Positions 1-8,754 of a stretch of DNA of 64,000 nucleotides are shown in pieces. Within the stretch, counting starts at the first letter, position 1, and each line of letters begins with the position of its first letter. This DNA is from an uncultured Flavobacteriaceae bacterium (GTDB lineage Bacteria > Bacteroidota > Bacteroidia > Flavobacteriales > Flavobacteriaceae): NCBI GenBank assembly GCA_905181835.1, contig CAJIZF010000002.1, positions 372,001 to 436,000 of the forward strand, in the 5' to 3' direction. The position numbers were made by a program, and so were the translations under genes. Under the pieces are notes generated by a model that was not told the DNA's origin, made no database searches, and saw nothing but the letters and a program-made list of their open reading frames with translations.

Positions 1-222
1 CTGGCAATTGGTCCTGTAGAAAGCGATGTTGAAAAAATCATCGAGGAAACCAGTTCAGGTAGCTATTTCGGTTATTCTGAAAAGGAAAAACTTAAAAAAC
101 AAATTAGCTTATATTATCAGGCATATCGGCAAGGTCATTTAATTTTAAATTCTAAAGGATTATCAAATTTTAGCAGAAAAAAACTGACTTTTAAAATGAG
201 TAATTTGATTAAAAACTTATAA
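1..222 (+). CDS. glycosyltransferase, C-terminal end (partial)
   Basis: The frame is open from base 1 to a TAA at 220-222, giving the last 73 residues of a protein that begins outside the window. The fragment starts LAIGPVESDVEKIIEE and continues with a Gly/Ser-Tyr stretch, then ends in a basic tail (NFSRKKLTFKMSNLI). This pattern (IGP, a diadenylate-like D-V-x-x-I-I, then an R-x-x-L-T tail) is typical of the end of GT-B fold, family 4 glycosyltransferases in flavobacteria, which build surface polysaccharide or exopolysaccharide. The donor-binding motif itself is not in the window, so the assignment rests on the tail only. The next gene is convergent. Confidence 0.55.
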   Translation: MAIGPVESDVEKIIEETSSGSYFGYSEKEKLKKQISLYYQAYRQGHLILNSKGLSNFSRKKLTFKMSNLIKNL

Positions 223-274
223 AAAAACCCCCTTAAATGAGTTGATGCCCATCAGAGGATTTTTATCACTACTT

Positions 275-1324
275 TTAGTATAGTCCTCTACTTCTTTTTC
301 TTGATAAAGTAGTATTACTATTTACTTGTTGACTCCTTTTAGTATTCGAAGCTATATTAGAAGTCTTAGATCTAGAATACCTAGTTGTTCGATTTTGAGT
401 ATTCATATTTGTTTGAGATGAAACCTTCCTACCATTTAATATTGTATTTCTATTACCTCTAAATCTTTGACTACCAATTACAGTTGGTTTTGTATTTAAA
501 TTATTAACTAAACGATTTCTTCTAGGATTCTGATTGTTGGTCATTGGCTTAGTATGATTGACAGGTCTTGTTCTATTAATAATTGGTTTAGATGCAACAG
601 CTACTGAGGTCCTTCTTCGAGATGGTTGATAATTTTTATTTACTTTATACCGTCCACCTTTATAGTGGTTATATCTACCAGGGCGATCAAAATTTCTTCT
701 ACCATTCGCATAGGTATTATTGTTTCTACCTCTATTTCTATAATAATTATGGTGAACTGTATAGCTGTAGCGAGTGGGCACGTAATTCCTTCTGTACGGA
801 TAATTATATACCAAACAGTTAGTATAGGCAGGTCTAATGTAATACGAATGCCAAGGTCTATAGGTGTAATGATAGTTAAAGGCATTTATAAAGCCAGAAC
901 TATAGGCGTAATATCCATAACGGTTGTAATGGATATAAAGCCCTCCAATTCTTGTAATTCGATTTCTATTATAGTATATATTTATGGTGCCTACTTGTGA
1001 AACTCTGCCAAATTCATCATAATAAATAGGTACATTTTCTACTTGAATAACGCCCCCATACATGTCGTACTGAACATACATCTCATAATTGAAACCAGCG
1101 TTATAACTAATGTTGATGTTTGGAGAATTATTTCTTAAATATGTGAAATCGAATTGACCATCTGGAAAAACTGAAAACTCAACATTTTGAACCGTAAAAA
1201 TGTAGGAATTACCATAATTAATAAAATTTGGATTTAAGTTATTATTTGTGGTCGTTGTGGAAGCAATCAAAAAAGAAAAACTAATAAGAAAGATTCCGAT
1301 GGATAGAGTGATTGCTTTTTTCAT
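275..1324 (-). CDS. secreted Tyr/Asn/Arg-rich protein of unknown function
   Basis: A 349-residue protein. The start chosen is MKKAITLSIGIFLISF, because it begins a clear signal peptide; an in-frame ATG 75 bases upstream would put 25 polar residues before it. The mature part opens with a compact region (roughly residues 30-150) containing repeated short units with the pattern x-V-x-x-V-P-I-Y-Y-D-x-x-G-R-I and I-x-Y-N-R, resembling tandem beta-strand repeats. It then becomes strongly Tyr/Arg/His/Asn rich (RPWHSYYIRP, NNTYANGRR) and ends in a basic, low-complexity tail. I recognise this composition from uncharacterised exported flavobacterial proteins. No catalytic motif is visible. It is probably periplasmic or surface-exposed; function unknown. 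Confidence 0.75.
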   Translation of the reverse strand: MKKAITLSIGIFLISFSFLIASTTTTNNNLNPNFINYGNSYIFTVQNVEFSVFPDGQFDFTYLRNNSPNINISYNAGFNYEMYVQYDMYGGVIQVENVPIYYDEFGRVSQVGTINIYYNRNRITRIGGLYIHYNRYGYYAYSSGFINAFNYHYTYRPWHSYYIRPAYTNCLVYNYPYRRNYVPTRYSYTVHHNYYRNRGRNNNTYANGRRNFDRPGRYNHYKGGRYKVNKNYQPSRRRTSVAVASKPIINRTRPVNHTKPMTNNQNPRRNRLVNNLNTKPTVIGSQRFRGNRNTILNGRKVSSQTNMNTQNRTTRYSRSKTSNIASNTKRSQQVNSNTTLSRKRSRGLY

Positions 1325-1453
1325 AATAGATGTTTTTAATCCGCTAAATATACAATACCAACGACCATGCCATATTTGTAAAGTGCTGTTATACAACATT
1401 AAAAAAGATATTATTGTTAGCTATCATAAAAAAAAAGAGCTATCCTAAAACAT

Positions 1454-1486
1454 AAAATCCGTCTTTTTAACCAAAAGACGGATTTT
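1454..1486 (-). terminator. long inverted repeat, possible terminator
   Basis: A perfect 14-bp inverted repeat (AAAATCCGTCTTTT at 1454-1467 and its complement at 1473-1486) with a 5-base loop lies between the start of the secreted Tyr-rich gene and the stop of the small T9SS cargo gene. Both genes read leftward, so the hairpin probably ends transcription of the cargo gene. The T-run after it is imperfect. Confidence 0.6.
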
Positions 1487-1580
1487 AAAAACAAACCAAC
1501 TCAAACTTATTAATAAAATATATTACATATTTAATATGGCAATCATCATGCCATAACATATTTAAAAATATGTTTGTGAT

Positions 1581-2173
1581 TTATTTAACAATAAATTGCT
1601 CAGTTTTTATAAGTTTTTTATCGCTGAAAACCTGGTAAAAGAAAACCCCTGAAGCAAAATCTATATTTTTTAGAATATAATTATTGGTAGTAATAATTTT
1701 ATTTAGTACAATTTGTCCAGAAAGATTATAAATAATTAAGTGGTTTATTGATCTATTGGGAGTAATTGTAATATTGACCTCTCAGAAATTGGATTTGGGT
1801 AAATAACTATGTTATCTATATTAAAATCGTTGCTGGATAAAATTGGAGGTTCACATTCATTAAATCCATTAAACAAAGTCACATTACCATTTTCTGAAAA
1901 ACATGTCATTTTACTCCAATAGTCATAGTTGTATCCAAATGGTATAAGCCCATTTGATGAACCTATACCTTCAATCCAATTTTCATAATACAATTCTGTA
2001 CCAAATATATCATAGCCTTGTAATGTAAGTACAGTATTGTTATTATATCAAGGTCTACATAACCACCAGCCCAAAAAGACCAGCCGATTCTGTCCAATTA
2101 TTGTTTTCTCTAAAGTTGGAATTTGTGAATAGGAAATTAAAGAAATAAGGAACACAAATACGAATAGTCTCAT
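1581..2173 (-). pseudogene. short secreted protein with T9SS C-terminal sorting domain, frame broken
   Basis: The minus strand holds an export signal (MRLFVFVFLISLISYSQ) from the ATG at 2171-2173. A middle part follows (GSSNGLIPFGYNYDYWSKMT), then a type A Por secretion sorting domain (YPNPISE, LIIYNLSGQIVL, ASGVFFYQV) ending at the TAA at 1581-1583. The pieces lie in different frames: shifts are needed near 2045-2110 and near 1775-1785. Whole length is about 197 residues, so a signal peptide plus the sorting domain leaves only about 90 residues of passenger. It would be secreted through the T9SS and anchored at or released from the cell surface. Whether it is a true pseudogene or damaged by base-calling errors cannot be decided here; the nearby uvrA shows the same kind of damage. 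Confidence 0.65.
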
Positions 2174-2238
2174 GATTAAAGTTTTTTTAAATATAAAAGA
2201 AATTAAAATTAAATAACAGGAGGCTACTTACAATTTTG

Positions 2239-5016
2239 CTATATTTTCTCAGATAAATAAGCGGCAGTATAAGATTTTTTGTTTTTAGCGACCTCTTCTG
2301 GAGTTCCTTGGGCAATCAAGTCGCCACCTTTTTCGCCGCCATCAATTCCTAAATCAATAACATGGTCGGCGCACTTAATTAAGTCCATATTATGTTCTAC
2401 TACAATTACAGTGTGGCCTTTGTCTAACAATGCATAAAAAGACTTTAATAATTTATTAATATCATGAAAATGTAAACCTGTAGTTGGCTCATCAAATATA
2501 AAAAGGGTCTTTTCTTTGGTGGTCCCTTTAATTAAAAAGGATGCTAATTTAATACGTTGTGCTTCTCCACCAGAGAGGGTAGAAGAGCTTTGTCCTAATT
2601 GTACATATCCCAAACCAACATCTTGAAGCGGTTGCAACTTGTTAGTAATTTTAGTTTCTCCATTGGTACTGAAAAAGTGGATCGCATCCTCTACCGTCAT
2701 CTGTAATACGTCGTGGATATTTTTTTTATGAAACTGAACTTCCAATACTTCTTTTTTAAACCGTTTTCCTTTACAAGCATCACATTCTAAATGAACATCT
2801 GCCATAAATTGCATTTCTATAGTAACTTCACCTTCACCTTTGCATTTTTCACAACGACCACCATCAACGTTGAACGAAAAATGTTTTGGTTTATACCCTC
2901 TAATGTCAGCTAATTTTTGTTTTGAAAATAAACTTCTAATATCATCATAGGCTTTGATGTAGGTAACAGGATTGGATCTACTAGAACGTCCAATGGGATT
3001 TTGATTTACAAATTCTACATTTTTAATACTTGAAAAATTCCCTTCTAATTTGCTGAATTGACCAGGCTTTTCGCCATAACCACCAACTTCTTTTAAAATG
3101 GCTGGATATAATATTTTTTTACCAAGGTACTTTTTCCACTACCAGAAACTCCAGTAATTAGCTGTAAAACAACCCAATGGAAATTGAACATCAATATTTT
3201 TTAAATTATGCTGTCGGGCACCAAATAATTGGATACTATTTTCTGAAGTTCTTCTTTGTGCTGGGATTTCAATAGAAAGGGTTCCATTTAAATATTGAGC
3301 TGTTAGTGAGTTTGATTTTAATAAGTTTTTATAATTCCCAGTTGCAACTACTTCACCTCCAAAACTTCCAGCTTCAGGACCAATATCGATAATTTCGTCA
3401 GCTGCTTTCATGATGTCTTCGTCGTGCTCTACGACAATGACTGTATTGCCTAAATCTCGTAACGACTTTAATACCTCAATAAGTCGTTCTGTATCTTTTG
3501 GATGGAGGCCAATACTTGGTTCGTCTAATATATACATAGATCCCACTAAACTACTACCTAATGAAGTAGCGAGATTAATTCGTTGTGATTCACCACCAGA
3601 CAGGGTATTGGATTTTCGATTAAGTGTCAAATAGTTTAAGCCAACTTTATTTAGAAATTCCAGTCGATTGTTAATTTCAATTAAAAGTCTTTTAGCAATT
3701 TCTTTGTCGTACTTATTGAGTTGTATACAGTTAAAGAAATCGATTACTTTTTCAAGCGGTAATTCAACTAATTCTTGTAAAGAGGTCCCGTTAATTTTTA
3801 CATAACTAGCTTCTTTTCTCAAACGTTTCCCTTTGCAGGTGTTGCATATGGTTTTACCACGATACCTAGAGAGCATTACTCGGTTCTGAATCTTATAACT
3901 TTTAGAGGTCAATTCTTCAAAAAAATCATTTAATCCTCTAAAATGTTCATTTCCTTCCCAGATCAATAGCTTTTGATCTTCAGTTAATTCAAACCAAGGT
4001 TTATGGATAGGGAAATCAAATTTATAAGCGGCATTTACAAGTTGGTCTCGATACCAACTCATAGATTCGCCTCTCCATGGAAAAATAGCATTTTCAAAAA
4101 CAGATAATGCGGTATTTGGAACTACTAAATCACTGTCAATACCAATAACATCTCCATAACCTTCACAAGTTTTACAAGCTCCGTAAGGATTGTTAAAACT
4201 AAATAAATGGATGTTTGGACTTAAAAATGAAATTCCATCAGCTTCAAAACGATTATTAAATACCGTTAAAGAAGAATTTGAAATATTTTCGATCTGAAGT
4301 TCACCTTTTCCTTCAAAAAAAGCAATCTCTACGGCATCTGCCAATCTATTTAGAAAATCTTCATCATTCTTAGTAATGATACGGTCTACCACTAAATAGA
4401 TTTTTTTTGGCAACTTTTCGCCTTTTAAATCGTCGAGTCTAACAATGCGATCCCCCAACTTAATTCGGGCATATCCTTGTTGTAATAGCGCGAGTAATTT
4501 ATTTTCAATGGTTCGCCCTTTTTCTAATATGATAGGAGCCAGAAGGAGAAGTTTTTCACCTTCCTTAAATTCTTTTAAAAAATTAATAACATCGGTAACG
4601 TTATCTTTCTTTACTTCTTTTCCAGAAATTGGAGATATTGTTTTACCAATTCGAGTGTACAATAATTTTAGATAGTCGTAGATTTCGGTTGTTGTTCCAA
4701 CTGTTGAACGTGGGTTGGTTGAATTTACCTTTTGTTCTATTGCAATTGCAGGAGAAATTCCCTTAATAGAGTCTACCTTAGGCTTATTAAGCCGTCCTAA
4801 GAATTGTCTGGCGTAGGAAGATAAACTTTCTACATAACGTCGTTGTCCTTCTGCATAAAGGGTGTCAAAAGCTAAACTTGATTTTCCGCTTCCAGATAAA
4901 CCGGTAATCACAACCAGTTTATTTCTAGGAATAACCACAGAAATATTCTTCAGATTGTGAAGTTTAGCTCCTTGGATTACTATATTTTTTTTAATATTTA
5001 TGGAATCAATATTCAA
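2239..5016 (-). CDS. uvrA: excinuclease ABC subunit A, reading frame disturbed by two compensating indels
   Basis: UvrA is the damage-recognition ATPase of nucleotide excision repair. The gene spans about 925 residues, a normal length. The first half shows Walker A GLSGSGKS (residues 39-46), the [15 protein letters not shown] segment, zinc-finger pairs CKTCEGYG and CNTCKGKR, the ABC signature LSGGESQR and Walker B YILDEPS. The second half has [24 protein letters not shown] and [11 protein letters not shown]. Between about 3113 and 3160 the frame slips: an extra A near 3160 produces a stop right after CFTA, and one A is missing from a run near 3115. Correcting both restores the second Walker A ([11 protein letters not shown]). 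Both halves are in the same frame, which fits a local sequence error better than a dead gene. Confidence 0.9.
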
Positions 5017-5048
5017 GCTTTTATTATAATATTTAGTAGTGAATTTTG

Positions 5049-5056
5049 CAAAGATA
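5049..5056 (-). promoter_or_regulatory. Bacteroidota -7 element for uvrA
   Basis: On the minus strand the sequence TATCTTTG matches TAnnTTTG and lies 33 bases upstream of the uvrA start. No well-spaced TTG -33 element is clear, so this is a moderate call. Confidence 0.4.
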
Positions 5057-5275
5057 ACATTTCCAATTTGAGATTTATAATAAGGTTCATTAATATTTTT
5101 TATTGAAAATAGTTGTTTTTTTTTGCAATTGTTAATCGATTGTTGTTATATTTACCCCAGAGTATAACCATAAAATCTTTTTTGCCTATAGCATAATATT
5201 ACTTTTTTAAATAAAAATTAGAACTCAATAAGCATACGGAATCGTATGTATTGTAAACTATTTAAAAGTACTGTT

Positions 5276-5860
5276 ATGATAAAAAAAGAATCTACAGATG
5301 CACAATTGGTTAGTGCCTACATGAATGGGAACGAACAAGCAATAAGCGAATTAATCACCCGTCACAAACAAAAAATATATAGTTTTATATATTCAAAAGT
5401 ATTCAATAGAGATATTTCTGAGGATATTTTTCAAGATACTTTCATTAAAGTTATAAAAACTTTAAAAAGAGGTGCTTATAATGAGGAAGGTAAATTTATC
5501 CCCTGGGTAATGCGGATATCCCATAATTTAGTCATCGATCATTTCAGAAAAAACAATCGAATGCCAAAGTTCGAAAATAACACTGATTTTAATATTTTTT
5601 CAGTACTTCATGATGGCTCTTTGAATGCTGAAAAATCAATGATAAAAAAACAGGTAGAAGGTGATTTAAAAAAAATCATACAAGAGTTACCTGACGATCA
5701 AAAAGAAGTACTGTTAATGCGCATTTACAAGGAAATGAGTTTTAAAGATATCAGTGAAAAAACAGGCGTTAGTATCAATACCGCTCTTGGTAGAATGCGA
5801 TATGCATTAATCAACCTTCGTAAGGTTATTGACAAGCATAATATCGTATTGACAAATTAA
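5276..5860 (+). CDS. ECF-type RNA polymerase sigma factor
   Basis: A 194-residue sigma-70 family protein. The start is placed at MIKKESTDAQLVSAYMNGN, since an upstream ATG at 5246 adds only a non-conserved decapeptide. Region 2 (residues about 13-85) contains the -10 recognition and core-binding helices (SEDIFQDTFIKV, GKFIPWVMRISHNLVIDHFR). Region 4 (about 125-185) is the helix-turn-helix (DISEKTGVSINTALGRMRYAL) that reads the -35 region. There is no anti-sigma gene beside it. Instead a conserved small gene follows 58 bases downstream. The same sigma factor is highly conserved in flavobacteria, suggesting a general physiological role. Confidence 0.88.
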   Translation: MIKKESTDAQLVSAYMNGNEQAISELITRHKQKIYSFIYSKVFNRDISEDIFQDTFIKVIKTLKRGAYNEEGKFIPWVMRISHNLVIDHFRKNNRMPKFENNTDFNIFSVLHDGSLNAEKSMIKKQVEGDLKKIIQELPDDQKEVLLMRIYKEMSFKDISEKTGVSINTALGRMRYALINLRKVIDKHNIVLTN

Positions 5861-5918
5861 TACAATAATAAATATTTTGATGCGTTATTAAAAAAGATAA
5901 CCTTGAAATACTTATTAT

Positions 5919-6071
5919 ATGCAAAAAATGTACTCTGGAATTTCACGTTCGGAACACGTGAATGAAAACTTAGTTCCAAAAGAGGAAACAATTAAATTTC
6001 TTCTGGATTATTCAAAGGCTTTAAGTGTTATAGATTATAATAAATTGAAGTTTGAAGCACTTCTAAACTAA
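5919..6071 (+). CDS. conserved 50-residue protein following the sigma factor
   Basis: An ATG at 5919 opens a 50-codon frame ending TAA at 6069-6071, directly followed by a strong hairpin terminator. The protein has a central ENLVPKEETIKFLLDYSKAL segment predicted to form an amphipathic helix, and it ends KFEALLN. The segment recalls small flavobacterial proteins found in the same place after this sigma factor, but I cannot verify that by search. Same strand, short spacing and a shared terminator suggest co-transcription with the sigma gene. It might bind or modulate the sigma factor; that is inference only. Confidence 0.65.
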   Translation: MQKMYSGISRSEHVNENLVPKEETIKFLLDYSKALSVIDYNKLKFEALLN

Positions 6072-6079
6072 ACTTTGTA

Positions 6080-6108
6080 AAACCTCGATTTTTTTTCGAG
6101 GTTTTTTT
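6080..6108. terminator. bidirectional rho-independent terminator
   Basis: Inverted repeat AAACCTCGA (6080-6088) / TCGAGGTTT (6096-6104), a T-rich loop, then a T-run. It sits between the small plus-strand gene and the convergent nth, whose stop codon overlaps the T-run. Confidence 0.85.
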
Positions 6109-6754
6109 AGTTGTTTAATTTTTTAAGAATAGACTTTCTTCCTATTTTTTTTGTAATAATATCTTTGTCAATGTCCCAACCTCTGGCGGGTGAATACTCT
6201 CTACCATAAAATATAATTTGTAAATGTAATTTATTCCATAAATTCTTTGGAAATAATCTTTTAGCGTCTTTTTCGGTTTGAACCACATTTTTACCATTAG
6301 TCATTCCCCATCGATACATTAATCGATGGATATGTGTGTCTACAGGAAATGTTGGGATATTAAAAGCCTGTGATAAAACCACACTAGCCGTCTTATGACC
6401 CACTGCTGGTAATTCCTCTAAATCTTCTAAATTAGTAGGGACTTTTCCCTGATGTTTGTCAATTAATATTTTTGATAATCCATAGATACCTTTTGATTTC
6501 ATTGGCGATAAACCAACCGGCCTAATAATAGTTCTAATCTCTTCTACTGATAATTTAATCATATCATAAGGATTATCCGCCATATTAAATAAAATAGGGG
6601 TAACTTTATTTACTCCTTTATCGGTACTTTGTGCAGATAATAAAACAGCAATTAATAAGGTGTATGGATCTTTATGGTCAAGTGGGATAGGAGTTTTAGG
6701 ATAAATACGTTCTAATGTATTTATTATATAAACTATTTTTTCTTGTTTCGTCAT
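6107..6754 (-). CDS. nth: endonuclease III (DNA glycosylase/AP lyase) without iron-sulfur cluster
   Basis: A 215-residue HhH-GPD base-excision repair enzyme that removes oxidised pyrimidines and nicks abasic sites. The helix-hairpin-helix carries the catalytic lysine (LPAVGHKTASVVL, about residue 118) and the catalytic aspartate lies in FPVDTHIHR. The N-terminal LLSAQSTDKGVNKVTP is also typical. The C-terminus, where classical Nth has four cysteines binding a [4Fe-4S] cluster, here reads YGREYSPARGWD followed by a short basic tail. The whole protein contains no cysteine, so it cannot hold that cluster. It is transcribed away from bcp, with only 28 bases between the two starts. Confidence 0.9.
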   Translation of the reverse strand: MTKQEKIVYIINTLERIYPKTPIPLDHKDPYTLLIAVLLSAQSTDKGVNKVTPILFNMADNPYDMIKLSVEEIRTIIRPVGLSPMKSKGIYGLSKILIDKHQGKVPTNLEDLEELPAVGHKTASVVLSQAFNIPTFPVDTHIHRLMYRWGMTNGKNVVQTEKDAKRLFPKNLWNKLHLQIIFYGREYSPARGWDIDKDIITKKIGRKSILKKLNN

Positions 6755-6782
6755 TTATGTATTTTTACACAAAAGTAAAAAA

Positions 6783-7244
6783 ATGAATACATTAAAAGTA
6801 GGTGATAAGGTTCCAAATTTCAAATCGATAGATCAGGATGGAAATACCATTCAATTTAATGAATATCAAGGCAAAAAGCTAGTGGTGTTTTTTTATCCAA
6901 AAGCAAGTACTCCTGGATGTACTGTTGAAGCATGTAATTTGCGGGATAATTTCGAGTTACTAAAAGAAAAAGGTTTTGAACTCTTGGGAGTTAGCGCTGA
7001 CAATCAAAAAAGGCAAACTAATTTTAGAAATAAATATAATTTTCCATTTCCGTTGTTAGCAGACGAGAATAAAGAAGTAATCAATACTTTTGGAGTTTGG
7101 GGCTTAAAAAAGTTTATGGGTCGTGAATATGACGGCATTCATCGAAAAACTTTTCTTATCGATGAAAAAGGCTTCGTTATAAGGGTTATAGATAAAGTAA
7201 AGACTAAGTCGCATGCTTCTCAAATATTAGAAGAAAACGAATAA
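6783..7244 (+). CDS. bcp: thioredoxin-dependent thiol peroxidase (BCP/PrxQ family)
   Basis: A 153-residue peroxiredoxin that reduces hydrogen peroxide and organic hydroperoxides with electrons from thioredoxin. The peroxidatic cysteine lies in ASTPGCTVEAC, with the second (resolving) cysteine five residues later as in atypical two-cysteine BCP proteins. The thioredoxin fold motifs VVFFYPKA and RKTFLIDEKG are present. Length and start (MNTLKVGDKVPNF) fit the family. It is divergent from nth and convergent with the next gene, with only three bases between stop codons. Cytoplasmic. Confidence 0.93.
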   Translation: MNTLKVGDKVPNFKSIDQDGNTIQFNEYQGKKLVVFFYPKASTPGCTVEACNLRDNFELLKEKGFELLGVSADNQKRQTNFRNKYNFPFPLLADENKEVINTFGVWGLKKFMGREYDGIHRKTFLIDEKGFVIRVIDKVKTKSHASQILEENE

Positions 7245-7247
7245 GTC

Positions 7248-8681
7248 TTATCTAGAATAACCGAAGAGTTCTTTTTCTTTAATTATTTCAGAAACACCTT
7301 CTGGAAGAAGTTTCTCCCAGCCTTCATCATTATTTTTAATCATTTTAAGTACAGTACGAGAAAAAATATTAAGATGGTCCTTGTCAAAATCTTCGATGTC
7401 AACCACCTTTCCATTGTATTTAAAAAACTTATAGAGTTCTTTCATTCGTGGGTGCACTTTCAGGTTGTCACTATTGGTATATTCTCCCGTAACTGGATCT
7501 AACATTGGGTAAACATAAACTTTAAGATCTTTAAAGAATAATTTTCCAAAAGCTTCTAAAATACCACCACTTAGATGGCGATAATACTTTTCATCAAAAA
7601 TATCAATCATGTTATTTACGCCTAGGGCTAAACCCATTCGTTTTTTTGTATAAGCCGAGAAATACTCTACTAATTTATAATATTCTTGAAAGTTTGAAAT
7701 CATAACCGTGTGCCCCAGTGAACATAATAACCTTGCACGAGACATAAAATCTTCTTCATTAATTTCTCCTTCAGCTCTCAAATTAGACAAGGTAATCTCA
7801 AAAATAACGATAGTTTTATCTTCATCGACCTTTTTTTCTTTTTTGAAAATATCTAATGATTTTTCGTACATATCAATATTAACCTTAGTTACAGGTCTAA
7901 AACTTCCTCTTAAGGCCAAGATATTCTTTTTATACAATATAGCTGCAGGCAATATGTTTTTTCCATCTGGTCCAAACATAACAGCTTGAGTCATTCCATT
8001 TTTAACAAGCTGTAAACTCATTAATCGATTATCAACTTCACTAAATTGTGGTCCTGAAAAATTTATAGTATCAATTTCAATTTTATCTTGATCAATATGA
8101 TCATATAAATATCGAAGCAATTTTTTTGGTTCGTTAAATTTGTAGAATGCACCATAGATTAGATTAACACCAAGCGTACCAAGGGTATTTTGTTGCAGTG
8201 TGGCTTCGTTTTCGTGAAAACGAATATGTAATACAATTTCATTATAGTCACCGTCTGGCTCTACCTGGTATTTAATACCGACCCATCCGTGTCCTTTAAA
8301 TTTTTTAGCAAAATCAATGGTAGCTACTGTATTGGCGTACGAAAAAAACAGTCTATCAGGATGTTTACTTCTTGGAAGTCGTTGTTCAATCAAATTAATT
8401 TCGTGGCTAAGCATTGTTTTTACACGCGACTCAGTAACATATCGGTTGTCTTCTTCTATTCCATAAATTGAATCGCTAAAATCCTTATCATAGGCAGACA
8501 TGGTTTTTGCGATTGTTCCAGAGGCTCCACCAGCTCTAAAAAAATTACGAACTGTTTCTTGACCGGCACCAATCTCAGCGAATGAACCATAAATATTTTC
8601 ATTCAAGTTAATTCTAAGAGCTTTGCTTTTAGTGGAAGGAATATTTTCAAATTCTTTTTCTCCTGAAATAGTAATCGACAT
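7248..8681 (-). CDS. conserved protein of unknown function (477 residues)
   Basis: A long soluble protein with a complete frame and ordinary codon use. Near the N-terminus there is a glycine-rich stretch GSFAEIGAGQETVRNFF followed by RAGGASGTIAKTMSAYD, which looks like a conserved loop, perhaps for phosphate or nucleotide binding. Later parts include FFSYANTVATIDF and HLSGGILEAFGKLFF. I know the family as a highly conserved flavobacterial protein, but no reliable biochemical function comes to mind and no standard catalytic motif is visible. There is no signal peptide or membrane segment, so it is cytoplasmic. It is transcribed alone, facing bcp tail to tail and divergent from the hydrolase gene at 8755. 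Confidence 0.8.
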   Translation of the reverse strand: MSITISGEKEFENIPSTKSKALRINLNENIYGSFAEIGAGQETVRNFFRAGGASGTIAKTMSAYDKDFSDSIYGIEEDNRYVTESRVKTMLSHEINLIEQRLPRSKHPDRLFFSYANTVATIDFAKKFKGHGWVGIKYQVEPDGDYNEIVLHIRFHENEATLQQNTLGTLGVNLIYGAFYKFNEPKKLLRYLYDHIDQDKIEIDTINFSGPQFSEVDNRLMSLQLVKNGMTQAVMFGPDGKNILPAAILYKKNILALRGSFRPVTKVNIDMYEKSLDIFKKEKKVDEDKTIVIFEITLSNLRAEGEINEEDFMSRARLLCSLGHTVMISNFQEYYKLVEYFSAYTKKRMGLALGVNNMIDIFDEKYYRHLSGGILEAFGKLFFKDLKVYVYPMLDPVTGEYTNSDNLKVHPRMKELYKFFKYNGKVVDIEDFDKDHLNIFSRTVLKMIKNNDEGWEKLLPEGVSEIIKEKELFGYSR

Positions 8682-8742
8682 GTTGTTTTATTTTCTGGAA
8701 ACAAAGTTAATAAATACCTTAGTTAAACAAAATAAATACTGT

Positions 8743-8750
8743 TATTTTTG
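8743..8750 (+). promoter_or_regulatory. -7 promoter element, near-leaderless transcript
   Basis: TATTTTTG matches TAnnTTTG and ends only four bases before the ATG at 8755. Transcription from it would begin at or just after the start codon, giving little or no 5' leader. No clear TTG -33 element. Confidence 0.4.
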
Positions 8751-8754
8751 TAGA

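Noticed and set aside
592-1000. Open frames on the plus strand inside the Tyr/Asn/Arg-rich secreted gene
   Set aside because: They mirror the low-complexity codons of the minus-strand gene, lack family features and have no promoter.
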